Shown here piece by piece: positions 21,738 to 36,400 of a stretch of DNA of 64,000 bases. The DNA is from Fistularia commersonii. Taxonomy: Eukaryota; Chordata; Actinopteri; Syngnathiformes; Fistulariidae. Numbering within the stretch: position 1 is the first letter of the stretch; each line of letters begins with the position of its first letter. A model generated the notes under the pieces. That model did no database searches and was not told the DNA's origin. It saw only the letters and a program-made list of their open reading frames with translations. The stretch covers positions 15,799,286-15,863,285 of the forward strand of contig JBBMNZ010000009.1 of NCBI GenBank assembly GCA_037954325.1, given 5' to 3'. The position numbers were made by a program, and so were the translations under genes.

Positions 21738-24700
21738 ATGGCCGCGAACAGCACGAGGCACCGGAGGAGCTCTCTAGGGTCGCGCGCCGCCGCCGCCGCC
21801 GCCCTCCTCGCGCTCGCCTTCCTCGCGATGCCCGCGCGCGGCGGCACGCGGCCGGCGAACATCGTCCTCATCCTCGCGGACGACCAGGACCTCGCGCTGG
21901 GGGGGGTGGTGAGTTCACGGACTCTCGGAATTTCCACAACTCTGTTGTTGGAACCGATCGATCAGCTTCCTCTTCTTCTTCTTGTTTGGTTTCTTGTCAA
22001 GTCACCTTTCAGAAGTAAAGTCAAACCTCCATCCTTCTTCTTCTTCTCCTCTGGTCTTTTCCCTTCAGGGTCTCCACAGTGAATCCACCTTCTCCATCTC
22101 ACCCTGTTCTCTGGATCCTCCTCTATCACACCAACTACCTTCATATCCATCCATCTTCTCTTCGTTCTTCTTCTAGAGCTCCAATTCCAGCATCTGTCTA
22201 CCAATATCTTCACACTCCCTCCTCTGTCCATGACCCAACCATCTCTGACCTTCTCTCCGAAACATCTACCATGTGCTGTTCCTCTGATGGACTCATTCCT
22301 GATCCTCTTCATCCTGGTCACTCCCAAAGAGAACCTCAACATCTTCATCTCTGCAACCTCTAGTTCTGCCACCTGCTTGGACCTGTCTCTTCACCTCTTC
22401 TCCACACTCTCCTACACTCTGGACTGTTGACCCCAAGTACCTGAAATCCTCCAGCTTCTTGATCTCCACTCCCTGTAGCCTCACCGTTCCACCCGAGTTC
22501 CTCTCATTCACACACATATATTCTGTCTTGCTGCGACTAACTGTCATTCCTCTCCTTTCCAGAGCATACCTCCACCTCTCTAGATGTTCCTCTACCTGTT
22601 GTCTGCTCTCACTACAGATCACAGTGTCATCTGCAAACATCATGGTCCATGGGGATTCCTGTCTAACCTCATCTGTCAGCCTGTCCATCACCATTGCGAA
22701 CAAGAAGGGGCTCAGAGCTGATCCCTGATGGAGTCCCACCTCCACCTTCAACTTCTCTGTTACCCCTACAGCACACCGTACCAGTGTCTCACAGCGAGCA
22801 TACATGTCCTGCACCAGTCTAACATACTTCTCTGCCACTCCAGACTTCCTCATACAATACCAGAGCTCCTCTCTTGGCACCCTGTCATATGCTTTTTCTA
22901 GGTCTACAAAAACGCAATGTAACTCCCTCTGACCTTCTCTGTACTTTTCTATTAGCATTCTCAACACAAATACTGCATCTGTAGTACTCTTCCTAGGCAT
23001 GAAGCCATACTGCTGTTCACAAATGCTGACTTCTGCTCTCAGTCTAGTTTCCACTACTCTTTCCCATAACTTCATCGTATGGCTCATCAACTTTATCCCT
23101 CTATAGTTGCCACAATTCTGCACATCCCCTTTATTCTTAAAAATAGGCACCATCACACTTTGTCTCCATTCTTCAGGCATCTTCTCACTCTCTAAGATCC
23201 TGTTGAATAATCTAGTCAGGAAATCTACTGCTGCCTCTCCTAGACACTTCCACACCTCCACAGGTATATCATCAGGACCAACTGCTTTTCCACTCTTCAT
23301 CCTCTTCAATGCCTTCCTCACTTCACTTTTACTAATTTGTGCTACTTTGTGGTCTACGATAATCACCTCTTCTACCCTTGCCTCTCTTTCATTTTCCACA
23401 TTCATCAGTTCTCCAAAGTACTCTTTCCATCTTCCCATCACTCTTCTAGCATCTGTCAATACATTTCCCTCTCTGTCCTTTATCACCCGGACCTGTTGTA
23501 CATCCTTTCCATCTTTATCTCTCTGTTTCGCCAACCTGTATAGATCATTCTCACCCTCCTTACTATCCAACCGAGCATACAAGTCATCATAAGCCCTTTG
23601 TTTTGCCTTTGCTACCTCTATCTTTACCTTTCACCACATCTCCCTGAACTCCTGTCTGTTCTCTTCAGTCCTCTCAGTATCCCACTTCTTCTTCGCTAAC
23701 CGCTTTCTCTGTATACACTCCTGCACTTCCTCATTCCACCACCAAGTCTCTTTATCTACTTTCCTTCCAGATGACACACCAAGTACTCTTTTACCTGTCT
23801 CCCTGATAACACTAGCTGTAGTTGTCCAGTCATCTGGAAGCTCTCCCTGACCACCCAGACCCTTTCTCAACTCCTCCCTGAAAACCATGCAACACTCCTC
23901 CCTTTTCAGCTTCCACCATTTTGTCCTCTGCTCTGCCTTTGTCCTCTTCATCTTCCTTGTCACCAGAGTCATCCTACAAACCACCATCCTATGCTGTCTG
24001 GCTACACTCTCACCTACAACTACTTTGCAGTCACTGATCTCTTTCAGGTTACCTCGTCTATACAAGATGTAGTCTACCTGCGTGCTCCTACCTCCGAAAG
24101 TTACCTGATGTTCCTTTCTTTTCTGGAAAAAAGTGTTTACTGCAGCCATTTCCATCCTTTTTGCAAAATCTACCACCATCTGTCCCTCGGCATTCCTATC
24201 CTGGATACCAAATCTGCCCATCACTTGTTCAGTACCTGTTTTGCTTGAACCAACAAGTCCATTGAAGTCTGCACCAATGACCACTCTCTCATTTCTGGGA
24301 ATATTCTGCATCACTTCATCCAACTCATTCCAGAACTTCTCCTTCTCTTCAGATTCACATCCCACCTGTGGTTCATAGCCACTAACAACACTGAGCATCA
24401 CACCTTCAATTTCCAGTTTCAGACTCATAAGTCTATCTGACATTCTTTTCACCTCTAGGACGTTCCTGACAAACTCCTCCTTCAAGATAACTCCTACTCC
24501 GTTTCTCTTCTTGTCAGTACCATAATAGTACAACTTAAAGCTGCTCCTAAGCTTCTAGCCTTACTACCTTTCCACCTGGTCTCCTGGACACACAGTATAT
24601 CCACCTTCCTACTCGGCATCATGTCCACCAACTCTCTACCTTTTCCTGTCATAGTCCCAATATTCAAAGTACCCACTGTCAGTCCCAGACTCTTGCCTTT

Positions 24701-24987
24701 CCTTTCCCCTCTCTGCCTCTGAACACGCCTTCCTCCTCTTCTTCTTTGACCTCCAGTAGCCCAGTGTCCATCGGTTCCCTGTAGGTCATCAGTACCAATG
24801 GCAGTCGTAGTTAACCCGGGCCTCCACCGATCCGTTAGGATTTGGTTCCTAGGTTTGATTCGTATGTTTGCTTTTGGAAAAAGTTTTACACCGGATGCTC
24901 TTCCTGATGCAACCCTCTGCATTTATCTGGACTTGGAACCGGCTCAGGGAGACACTGGCCAGTGCCGCCCCTTGTATGTCTGCATGT

Positions 24988-25037
<50 letters not shown>

Positions 25038-26571
25038 CAGCAAGTAGCATTTTGGACTCTGATACCACTGTTTAGCTCCCTGCTATCTTTATTTCTGTCT
25101 GCTTGAACAAAAAAAAGAAGACAAGAAAAACGAGTTCCATAAAAAAGTCACCCTTGAACACAAGCTGAAAGGAGTCTTATCAGCTCCTTTTGGCTCGTCC
25201 TCACCTTGTGTTACCGTCTCCAGACGCCGATGACAAAAACCAAGGCCTTGATCGGAGACGCCGGAGCGACTTTTCTCAACGCGGTGAGTCGCCCGCCGTC
25301 ATGACCGTTTTCGCTTTTACTTTGCTTGTTGTCAAAAAAAAAAGCACACCTCCCCCCCAAAAAAACATCCATAAGATACCAGCCGTTGCCTTTTAACACG
25401 TTTGTATTCCAGTTCACGGCGACGCCGCTGGGCTGCCCGAGCCGGAGCAGCCTCCTGACGGGCCGCTACCCCCACAACCACCAGGTGAGGAACAACTCGG
25501 CCTCGGGAAACTGCTCGGGACCCCTGTGGAGGAAAGGCCCCGAGGCCGAGAGCTTCCCCCTGCGCCTCAGCGAGGCCGCCTACCAGACCTTCTTCGCCGG
25601 GAAATACCTGGACCAGGTCGGCAAACGCCCGCTAGCATGTTAGCATTTGTGCGGACATCTGTGTGTGAGTGAGAGGGTGAACGGTTGTTTGTCTCACATG
25701 TGAATGGTTGTGTGTTCAAATGACATCAACTATTATTATTATTATTATCATGTGACATAAATGAGAGGGTGAATGGTTGTGAGCCTGTATATAACTTTTG
25801 AATGAATGAGTGAATGTTTATCTCTGTGACACATGAATGCTTGCTTGTCTCTGTGACAGGAATTATTATTATTATTATTATTGTTATTATGTGACATGAA
25901 TGAGAGGGTGAATGGTTGTTAGCCTGTATATAGCATTTGAATGAATGAGTGAATGTTTGTTTATCTCAGTGACACGTGAATGCTAGCATGTCTGTATGTG
26001 ACAGGAATTATTATTATTATCATTATTATTATTATTCTCTTTATTATTATTATGTGACATGAATGAGAGGGTTAATGGTTGTGAGCTTGTATATAACTTT
26101 TGAATGAATGGGTGAATTGCATGTCCTAAACTGCATGTTTGTTTATCTTAGTAACACATGAATGCTAGCATGTCTCTATGTGACAGGAATTATTATTATT
26201 ATCATTATGTGATATGAATGAGAGGTTGAATGGAGTTTCCATAAATTGTGAATGAATGAATGCTTGCTTGTCTCTGTGACATGAATTATCATTATTATTA
26301 TTATTATTATGCGACATGAATGAGAGGGTGAATTGTTGTGAGCCTGCATATGGCATTTGAATGAATGAGTGAACTGTATGTTCTAAACTGAATGTTTGTG
26401 TATCTCAGTGACACATGAATGCTAGCATGTCTCTAGGTATTGTTATTGTTATTATGTGACATGAATGAGAGGGTGAATGGTTGTTAGCCTGTATATAGCA
26501 TTTGAATGAATAAGTGAATGTTTGTTTATCTCAGTGACACGTGAATGCTAGCATGTCTCTATGTGACAGGA

Positions 26572-26603
<32 letters not shown>

Positions 26604-27378
26604 GTGACATAAATGAGAGGGTGAATGGAGTCTCTTTAAAGTGTGAATGAATAAATGAATGAATAAGTGAATTGTATGTCCTATACTGCATGTTTGTTTA
26701 TCTCAGTAACACGTGGATGCTAGCAATATCTCTGTGACAGGAATTATTATCATTATTATTGTTATTATTATTGTTATTATGTGACATGAATGAGAGGGTG
26801 TATGGTTGTTAGCCTGTATATAGCATTTGAATGAATGAGTGAATGTTTGTTTATCTCTGTGACACGTGAATGCTAGCATGTCTGTGTGTGACAGGAATTA
26901 TTATTATTAGCATTATTATTATTATTATCATTTTTATTATTATGTGACATGAATGAGAGGGTGAATGGAGTCTCTTTAAAGTGTGAATGAATGAATGAGT
27001 GAATTGTATGTTCTAAACTGAATGTTTATCTCAGTGACACATGAATGCTAGCATGTCTCTATGTGACAGGAATTATTGTTATTATTATTATGACACGAAT
27101 GAGCGGGTGAACGGTTGTATGAATCTATAAAGTTTGGATGAATGAAAGGGTGAACGGTTGTATGAATCTACATATGTGACGTAATGGAGTCTCTATAACG
27201 TTTTAATGAATGAATGAATGAAAGTGTTGCGCTGCTAGCAGCCGCGGCGCAAAGATTAGCATGAACTCATTTACATTTTCCCCCGTCGTCTTCTTCTTTT
27301 ACCTTCAGTACGGGGAACCAAATGCGACCGACGTCGACCACGTTCCCCCCGGTTGGGACCACTGGCACGCACTGGTGC

Positions 27379-27415
<37 letters not shown>

Positions 27416-30400
27416 GTTTTCTAGCTGATCTTCCTGTCGCACTCTGCAGGTGGGGAGCTCGGGCTACTACAACTACACCCTGTCGGTGAACGGGAAGCCG
27501 GAGCGTCACGGCGACGCCTACGAGTCCGACTACCTGACCGACCTGCTGGTGAGTTCGGAGGATTTACCGCCGCAAACCGCTGATCTCGGGGAAAAAAATG
27601 GCAATTCAGCAGCGCCGGGTTGATCATCGCCAGAGCAGATTGTCGTGCCAGAGTTTCAAGCAAAAACATAACAGTAATAGATAATTATTATTATTTAAAT
27701 GAACTAAAATGAATTGAATCATTAAAATGAACTAAAATAAACATGTGAACGCTTGTTTATCTCAATGAAACGGGAATGGCGTGTTTTCATGACGTGTGAA
27801 TGAATTATTGTTGTTGCTCGTTTTCATTCATTTATTTTTAAATGTTACCAATTCTTAATTGCTTTTTTTTCTTTTTTTTTTTGAATAATTCAAATTTTTT
27901 AAAATAATTTCCTGTTTTTTTTTTAATAATTCAATTTTTTAATTTTTTTTTCTTTTTTTTAAAGAATATCAGTGCAATATTCAGAACTGTGCAATATTTC
28001 ATTTCATAACAGCTACGCTACAATTTTTCCCTTTATCATACTATTGTGCACTCCTTACCTCACCTGTTACTAAGACACTTATAGTTTTATCACTTGTTTA
28101 CTAAGACACTTTATAGTTTCACTGAGACACTTTATAGTTTATTTTTATTTCTAATTCTGCCTTTTTCTTTTTATTATTTATTACTGTTATATTTTCTGTA
28201 ACTCTGGCACAACAATTTCCTTCGGGATTAATAAAGTTGTTCTTATCTTATCTTATTTTATTTATTTTCCACTTTTCTTTATGTGACATGTGAATGAGAG
28301 GGTGAATGGTTGCATGTGTCCATATTTGGCCGTGTGATCGCCTAGCAACCACAGATCGGCTCCGGACCTCCAGTACAGATAACGAACGAATGAATGAATG
28401 AACGAACGAATGAATGAATGAATGATTGAATGAATGAATGAACGAACGAATGAATGAATGAATGATCAAATGAATGAATGAATGAACGAAGGAATGAATG
28501 AACGAACGAATGAATGAACGAAGGAATGAACAAATGAATGAACGAACGAATGAATGATTGAACGAATGAATGATTGAACGAATGAATGAATGAATGAACG
28601 AACGAATGAATGAATGAACGAATGAAAGAACGAATGAATGAACAAATGAATGAATGAACGAACAAATGAATGAATGAATGAACGAACGAATGAATGAATG
28701 AACGAATGAAAGAACGAATGAATGAACGAATGAATGAATGAACGAACAAATGAATGAATGATCAAATGAATGAATGAATGAACGAATGAATGAACGAACA
28801 AATGAACGAACGAATGAATGAACGAACGAATGAATGAATGAACAAATGAACGAATGAATGAACGAACAAATGAATGAACAAACGAATGAATGAACGAACG
28901 AATGAATGAACGAACGAATGAATGAATGAACAAATGAATGAACGAACGAATGAATGAATGAACAAATGAACGAATGAATGAACGAACAAATGAATGAACA
29001 AACGAATGAATGAACGAACGAATGAATGAACGAACGAACGAATGAATGAATGAATGAATCCCTTCTTCCCTTCCAGACCAACAGGTCGCTGAAGTTCCTG
29101 GAGAACCGCAGTCCTCAGCACCCGTTCTTCCTGATGGTGGCCCCGCCGGCGCCTCACGCCCCCTGGACGCCGGCGCCGCAGTACCGGAGTCACTTCCAGG
29201 ACGTTAAAGCGCCTCGAGGCGGCAGCTTTGACCGAGCGGGGAAGGTACGTCCAACCTCCGGATTCGATCCGAAAGAAAACCTGGTGAAAGTCGTGAAGAG
29301 ACGGTCAGAACATCCCAACATTCAGCGAGCAAAGAGCTAAGCTGAGATGGTCTAAGACGTCTAAAGTAAAGGCACCGCTGTATATATTGCTTTTTATTAC
29401 CTTTACACTTTGTATAAACAAGTGTGTTGCTTCTGAAATTCACAAAGTATTACGGAGAAAATTAAATTTTATTTATGTAATGAACTCATTTTGGGCTTTC
29501 AGAGCGTGTAGCGGAGCCTTGACCTGAATTTTAGAAATAAATCAGGAAAAAATCACTGTGTCAGTAAACAATAAAAGATAAATATTTGCAAAATATCTTC
29601 ATAAATATTTATTTTACCAGGTTTATGGGACTTCTGCTGCTGAACTTCTGCACACAGCATCTGCAAATCGGGACTTTACCGGCTTCCGCCAGTGTGACGT
29701 TATTTTGAGCGGCGAAAAATAATAAATATCATTTTATTTAATATTTCAAGATCACAATAATCTTCCAACTTAGAACTAAAAGTAAAAAAAATGAATGAAC
29801 ACAAATGAAATACACTTGAATTAAATATTTATCATTTATTTTCCCGAGCCGCTCGGAGCCGCAGTGTAAAGATGGAAGAGCCGACCTCTGGTTCAGGTTG
29901 ATGGAGGTTTATTTTTTTTTTTATTGAACATAAATAGTACGAACGTATAAATTATAAATGGTCATAACGTCATAATGGTTATAAAAAACAACGTCACACT
30001 GGCGGAAGCCGGTAAAGTCCTGATTTGCAGAAGTTCAGCAGCAGAAGTCCCATAAACCTGGTAAAATAAATATTTATGAAGATATTTTGCAAATATTTAT
30101 TTTTTATTGTTTACCGACACACTGATTTTTTTTTCCCGATTTATTTTTAAAATTCAGGTAAATAAGATTTAATTTTCTCTGTAATACTTTGTGAATTTCA
30201 GAAGCAACACACTTGTTGATACAAAGTGTAAAGGTAATAAAAAGCAATATATACAGCGGTGCCTTTATTTTAGACGTCAAAAAGTAATTGCGGCTGTTTT
30301 CTGGATTAAAATATGTGTGCTAAATAGCAATTTTTAAAAGAAATAACCATCTGTTGTCTGCTCTGAGGCAAACAGAAGAGCATCCTTGTCGCCTCCAAGA

Positions 30401-33400
30401 GCCTTTGACGGGTTCCTCTGTTAGCCGTTAGCCGTTAGCCGCTAGCATCAAGATTAGCAAGATGGCGGTAACCGTTAGTTCGTTTTTGTGTTTGAGGGGA
30501 AACACTGGCTGCTGCGTCAGCCCGCCAGCCCGATGCCCAACAGCTCCACCGCCGTCCTGGATGACGTCTTCCGCAGGAGGTACCGTCGCGTTCCCCTATA
30601 AATAAAAACGTCGAAACGAAACGTAACTTCATCGTAACCTCGGGGTCCCAGATGGCAGACGCTGCTGTCGGTGGACGACATGGTGGAGAAGCTGGTGCGG
30701 AAGCTGGAAGCCCAGAAGGAGCTGAACAACACCTACATCTTCTACACGTCGGACAACGGCTACCACGCCGGTGCGTGACCTTTGACCCCCGCCGGGTGCC
30801 CGGGCGGCGTCTGACCCCCTTCCCGTCCCGCAGGTCAGTTCTCGCTGCCCATCGGGAAGCGGCAGCTCTACGACTTCGACGTCCGGGTTCCCCTCCTGGT
30901 CCGAGGCCCCGGGATCCCGGCCGATCGGACGCTGCAGGTTCCGGACGTCCTTCGTCTTTGCGTTCGAGCGTTAAATAGCGCGAAATGGAAAATCAGTCGA
31001 AATTGGTCACGCAGGCGCCCGTGTTGAACGTGGACGTGGCCCCGACGCTCCTGGAGATCGCCGGCGTCAACATGTCGACCGTCGCCGTCGACGGGCAGTC
31101 CTTCCTGTCCCAGATGGTCAGTATTTATTATTATATGGAAAAAAAATGGAAATGGTGAAGGAGTAAACTCGGAAAAAAATTAAATAAAAAAATGAACTGT
31201 AAAAAAAAAAAAAAAAAAAAAAAAAGGATTAAGTTATAAACTGTAAGAAACATTAAAATAAAATAAGATTGAAATGAAATACAATTATAAACCGTTAAAA
31301 AAAAGAAAATGAAAAGAAGTGTAAGCTGTAAAATGTATTAAAATGAGGTCAAAATATATATTATAAAAAAAATGAAATTAAATTATAAACTGTTAAAAAG
31401 TGAAATAAATTAAAGGTATAAGCTGTTAAGAAGAAATGAAAGTGAAACGACAGTATAAACTGTAAGAAATTAAACGATAGAAATTTATAAGCTGTAAAAA
31501 AATTAAGTTTAAAATGCGAAAATAAATAAATGTATAGATGTTAAGAAAATCAAAATGAAATAAAAGTAAGCTGTAAAAAGATGAAATGAAATAAAATTAT
31601 AAACCGTTAAAAAAAAGAAAATGAAAAGAAATGTAAGCTGTAAAAAACATTAAAAATGAGGTAAAAATATAATTATGGAAAAAAATTAAATGAAATTAAA
31701 TTATAAACTGTTAAAAAATGAAAACAAATAAAGGTATAAGCTGTTAAAAAGAAATTACAGTGAAATAAAAGAATAAACTGTCAAAAAATTAAATGAAAGA
31801 AATTTATAAGCTGTAAAAAAAATTAGATAAGTATAAATGTGACAATAAATAAATGTATAGATGTTAAAAAAATAAAATGAAATAAAAGTAAGCTGTAAAA
31901 AAATTGAAATGAAATAAAATTATAAACCATTAAAAAAAAGAAAATGAAAAGAAGCGTAAGCTGTAAAAAATATTAAAATGAGGTCAAAATATATATTATA
32001 AAAAAAATTAAATGAAATTAAATTATAAACTGTTAAAAAGTGAAATAAATTAAAGGTATAAGCTGTTAAGAAGAAATGAAAGTGAAATAACAGTATAAAC
32101 TGTAAAAAATTAAACGATAGAAATGTATAAGCTGTAAAAAAATTAAGTTTAAATGCGAAAATAAATAAATGTATAGATGTTAAGAAAATTGAAATGCAAT
32201 ACCGTATAAACAAGTATAAACCGTTTAAAAAAGAAAATGAAAAGAAGTGTAAGCTGTTAAAAAGAAATTAAATTGAAATGACAGAATTAACCGTCAAAAA
32301 AATTGAATGAAAGAAATTTATAAGCTGTAAAAAATTAAATAAGTATAAATGCAAAAATAAATAAATGTACAGATGTTAAAAAAATTAAAATGAAATAAAA
32401 GTAAGCTGACAAAAAATGAAATGAAAGTATAAATCATTGAAAAAAAAGAAAATTAAAAGAAGTGTAAGCTGTTAAAAAAAATTAAAATGAGGTAAAAATA
32501 TAAATTATGAAAAAAAAAAGTAAAATGGATAGATTATAAACTGTTAAAAAATGAAAATAGATAAAGGTATAAGCTGTTAAAAAGAAAAGTGAAACAACGG
32601 TATAAACTGTCAAAAAAAATTGAATGAAAGAAATTTATAAGCTGTAAAAAATTAAATAAGTATAAATGCAAAAATAAATAAATGTACAGATGTTAAAAAA
32701 ATTAAAATGAAATAAAAGTAAGCTGACAAAAAATGAAATGAAAGTATAAATCATTGAAAAAAAAGAAAATTAAAAGAAGTGTAAGCTGTTAAAAAAAATT
32801 AAAATGAGGTAAAAATATAAATTATGAAAAAAAAAAGTAAAATGGATAGATTATAAACTGTTAAAAAATGAAAATAGATAAAGGTATAAGCTGTTAAAAA
32901 GAAAAGTGAAACAACGGTATAAACTGTCAAAAAAAATTAAATGAAAGAAATTTATAAGCAGTAAATAAATTATATAAGTATGAATGCAAAAATAAATAAA
33001 TGTAGATGTTAAAAAATTAAAATGTAATAAAAGCTGTAAAAAAAGTGAACATGAAATAAAAGTAAAGAATAAACAAAATGAAGATGAAATAAGAGTATAA
33101 ACAAAAAAACAGTGAAATGAAAATATAAGCTCTAAAAAAACTAAAATGAAATAAGCATAAATTATAAAAAAAAAAATTTAATAAAATTATAAACTGCAGA
33201 AAAATGAAAATAAAATGAAATTATCAACTGTAAAAAAAAAATAAAAATGAAATAATAATGTAAACTGTAAAAAAAATAAAAAATAAAAATAAAAGTCTAA
33301 ACCATCAAAGAAAATGAAATAAAAGTATAAGCTGCAAAAAAAATTAAAATTAAAGTAGAAACTCCAGGAAAAAAAAAATCCTGGAATAACTTTTAAAAAT

Positions 33401-36400
33401 CCCTGTAAAAATTGTAGAATTTAACCTAGAAAATTAGAATTAAGAAATAGTAGGTTAAACTGTGAAGAGCCGGGCGTCGGTGTCCCATCCTGATTTCCAC
33501 CATGAAACAAAAATATTCTTGTTAAGTTAATAAATTCTGGAAAGCTCTTGAAGTTCTTGAAGCTCTTGAACGTCCGTCCTGATGTCAGGCGCCGTCGCTC
33601 GGCGGCGGCGGCGTCTGGCGGCGAACCTTCTTCCTGATGGAGCACAGCGGCGAGGGCCTCCTGACCCCTGACCCCTCCTGCCCCCAACTGGGACCCGGGA
33701 TTTCTGTAAGTAGCTTTTCTAAAATGACTCTCAGGTTATTTATTTGTTTGTTTTTATCCAAAAAATATACTGATTTTTAATTAATTTTTTTTTTTAAGAT
33801 TTTTTTTTTTTTTAACCCTTTCAGTGGATTTTCTGATTTAAGATAAGATGAGAACAACTTTATTCATCCCGAAGGAAATTGTTGTGCCAGAGTTACAGAA
33901 AATATAATAGTAATAAATAATAAAAAGAAAAGGCAGAATTAGAAATAAAAATAAACTATAAACTATAAAGTGTCTCAGTGAAACTATAAAGTGTATTAGT
34001 AAACACTGAAAATACACTTTTATAAACATTTATTTCAATCTGTTTTTAAATGATTGGTTTCATGCTATGTTTTTGGCTTATTAGTGCCTTAGTGATATTT
34101 ATGATATTCTAAATTATTTAGCGGTTTGTTTCATCATGAAAATAGAAAAACACTTCCTGTTTCTCGTGATAACATGTTCATTTTAAAAAAAATATATATA
34201 TATATGTACATATAGAAATTTCATGACAACATTTTGATGATATTCCTGCATAAACAAGATTATGATTTGAAAATATTTCATGTATTTCATATTTATCTAA
34301 ATAGTTCTGACAGGATTTCATTTTCAGCTTAATAGTTAATTTTTTTCTAGATTTTCTTTGCGATTTCTTTTTCATTTCTATTATGATTTTCTTCTGGGAA
34401 GGTTACTATTTATTAATGTTTTTACATCATTACAACTTTTGACATAAATTAAACCTCAGCTTTTCTCCAGTCTTTGTGATTCATTTATTTTGTTTTAATT
34501 TGGGGTTCATGCTATGGTTTTGTCGTATTCATTCCATAGTAATATTTATATTAAATTATCAATAATTTAGCCGTTTGTTTCAACACGGAAATGGAAAAAA
34601 CATGATGCTTTTTTTAAATATATTAATATACATATAAAGTCATATAATTCAGAAATATCCCTTTCATATTTATCTCATTATTCTCTTCGTCCATTTTGTA
34701 TCGTTCATATATTTTTTTTCTACTTTTTGAACATTTAACCATCATTTTTTTTTTGTTCTAGAAATGCTGCTAACCAGTAAATAAGGCCAATAAAATGAAG
34801 CTAAACTGGCGTCCGTTTATCCGTGACCTTTATTCCAACCCAGCATTGTTTCCCGGACTGTGTGTGTGAGGACGCCTGCAACAACACCTACGCCTGCGTG
34901 CGAACGCTCAGCGCTCAGGACGACCTGCAGTACTGCGAGTTCGCCGACAGCGAGGTAACGGCCGCTAACACAAACCTGTTCTGCTCTCAGGGTCAGTTGG
35001 ATGCTAAATGTCGTGAAAATTCTCTGAATTGTTTTTTTTTTAGGTATTTTCAGATTTGTGTATTAATCGCATATTTATTCAAATTTTTTTTATAAAAATA
35101 TTATATTTCTTTGGGATATTTTTATGTGCTAGACGTGTAAATAGGTAATGAAACTATGCTAGTAGCATTAGCATGTGCTCTGATCAGGGTCAGTTGGATG
35201 CTAAAAGTCATGAAAATTCTCTGAATTGTTTTTTTTAGGTATTTTCAGATTTGTGTATTTATTGCATATTTATTTTAAATATTTTGTACAAATTTTCTTT
35301 ATGTTTCGGTTATTTATATGTGGTAGGCATGGAAATACGCATTGAAACTACGCTAGTCTCATTAGCATTTTCTCTGATCAGGGTCAGTCGGATGCTAAAT
35401 GTCATGAAAATTCTCTGATTTTTTTTTTTCAGGTATTTATCGCATATTTATTCAAAATTTTTATAAAAATATTATATTTGTTTGGGATATTTATATGTGC
35501 TAGACGTGTAAATAGGTAATAAAACTTTGCTAGAAGCATTAGCATTTGCTCTGATCAGGGTCAGTTGGATGCTAAACGTCATGAAAATTCTCTGAGTTGT
35601 TTTTTTTTTTTAGGTATTTTCAGATTTGCGTATTTATCGCATATTTATTTTAAATCTTTTTTAAAAAAGATTATATTTTTTACGGTTATATATATGTGCT
35701 AGACGTGGAAATGCGCATTGAAACTATGCTAGTAGCATTAGCATTTTCTCTGATCAGGGTCAGTTGGATGCTAAACGTCATGAAAATTCTCTGATTTTTT
35801 TTTTCAGGTATTTTCTATCTGATTTTTGTATTAATCGCATATTTATTTAATTTTTTTTATAAAAAAAAATACAATTTTTGTTTGGATTATTTATATATTA
35901 GACGTGTAAATATGTAGTGAAACTATGCTAGTAGCATTAGCATTTTTTCTGATCAGGGTCAGTTGGATGCTAAACGTCATGAAAATTCTCTGATTTTTTT
36001 TTCAGGTATTTTCTATCTGATTTCTGTATTAATCGCATATTTATTTAAATTTTTTATAAAAAAAATATATATTTGTTTGGGTTATTTATCTGCAAGACGT
36101 GGAAATACGAATGGAAAATATGCTAGTTGCATTAGCATTTTCTCTGATATCAACATGTGGATCCGAGCTAGCCACTAATGTTAGCGTACCTAACCTTGCG
36201 CTCATCTATGGTCATTTCAAGTATGTAAACAATTACATAAACAAGTACGTAAACAAGCACATAACCAGTCTAGCGCCATGTTGTCCACTTGAGCCTCGCA
36301 CGCAACACTAGCCTCTAGCAACCTCCAATAGCACCCTTTGCTAAGTTTGCTGATTCATTCGCGAGCTCTGAAAATGTGCAGAATTACACCGGAAATGAAC

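Noticed and set aside
22293..23582. 429-codon frame as a host gene
   Set aside because: Its motifs (EKAYDRVPREELWY, LHQGSALSPFLFAMVMDR, FADD) are those of an RTE-type LINE reverse transcriptase.
28248..29193. Long Ser-Phe-Ile-His repeat reading frames (up to 277 codons)
   Set aside because: Antisense translation of a GAAT/GAAC tetranucleotide array. All frames of such an array can be open.
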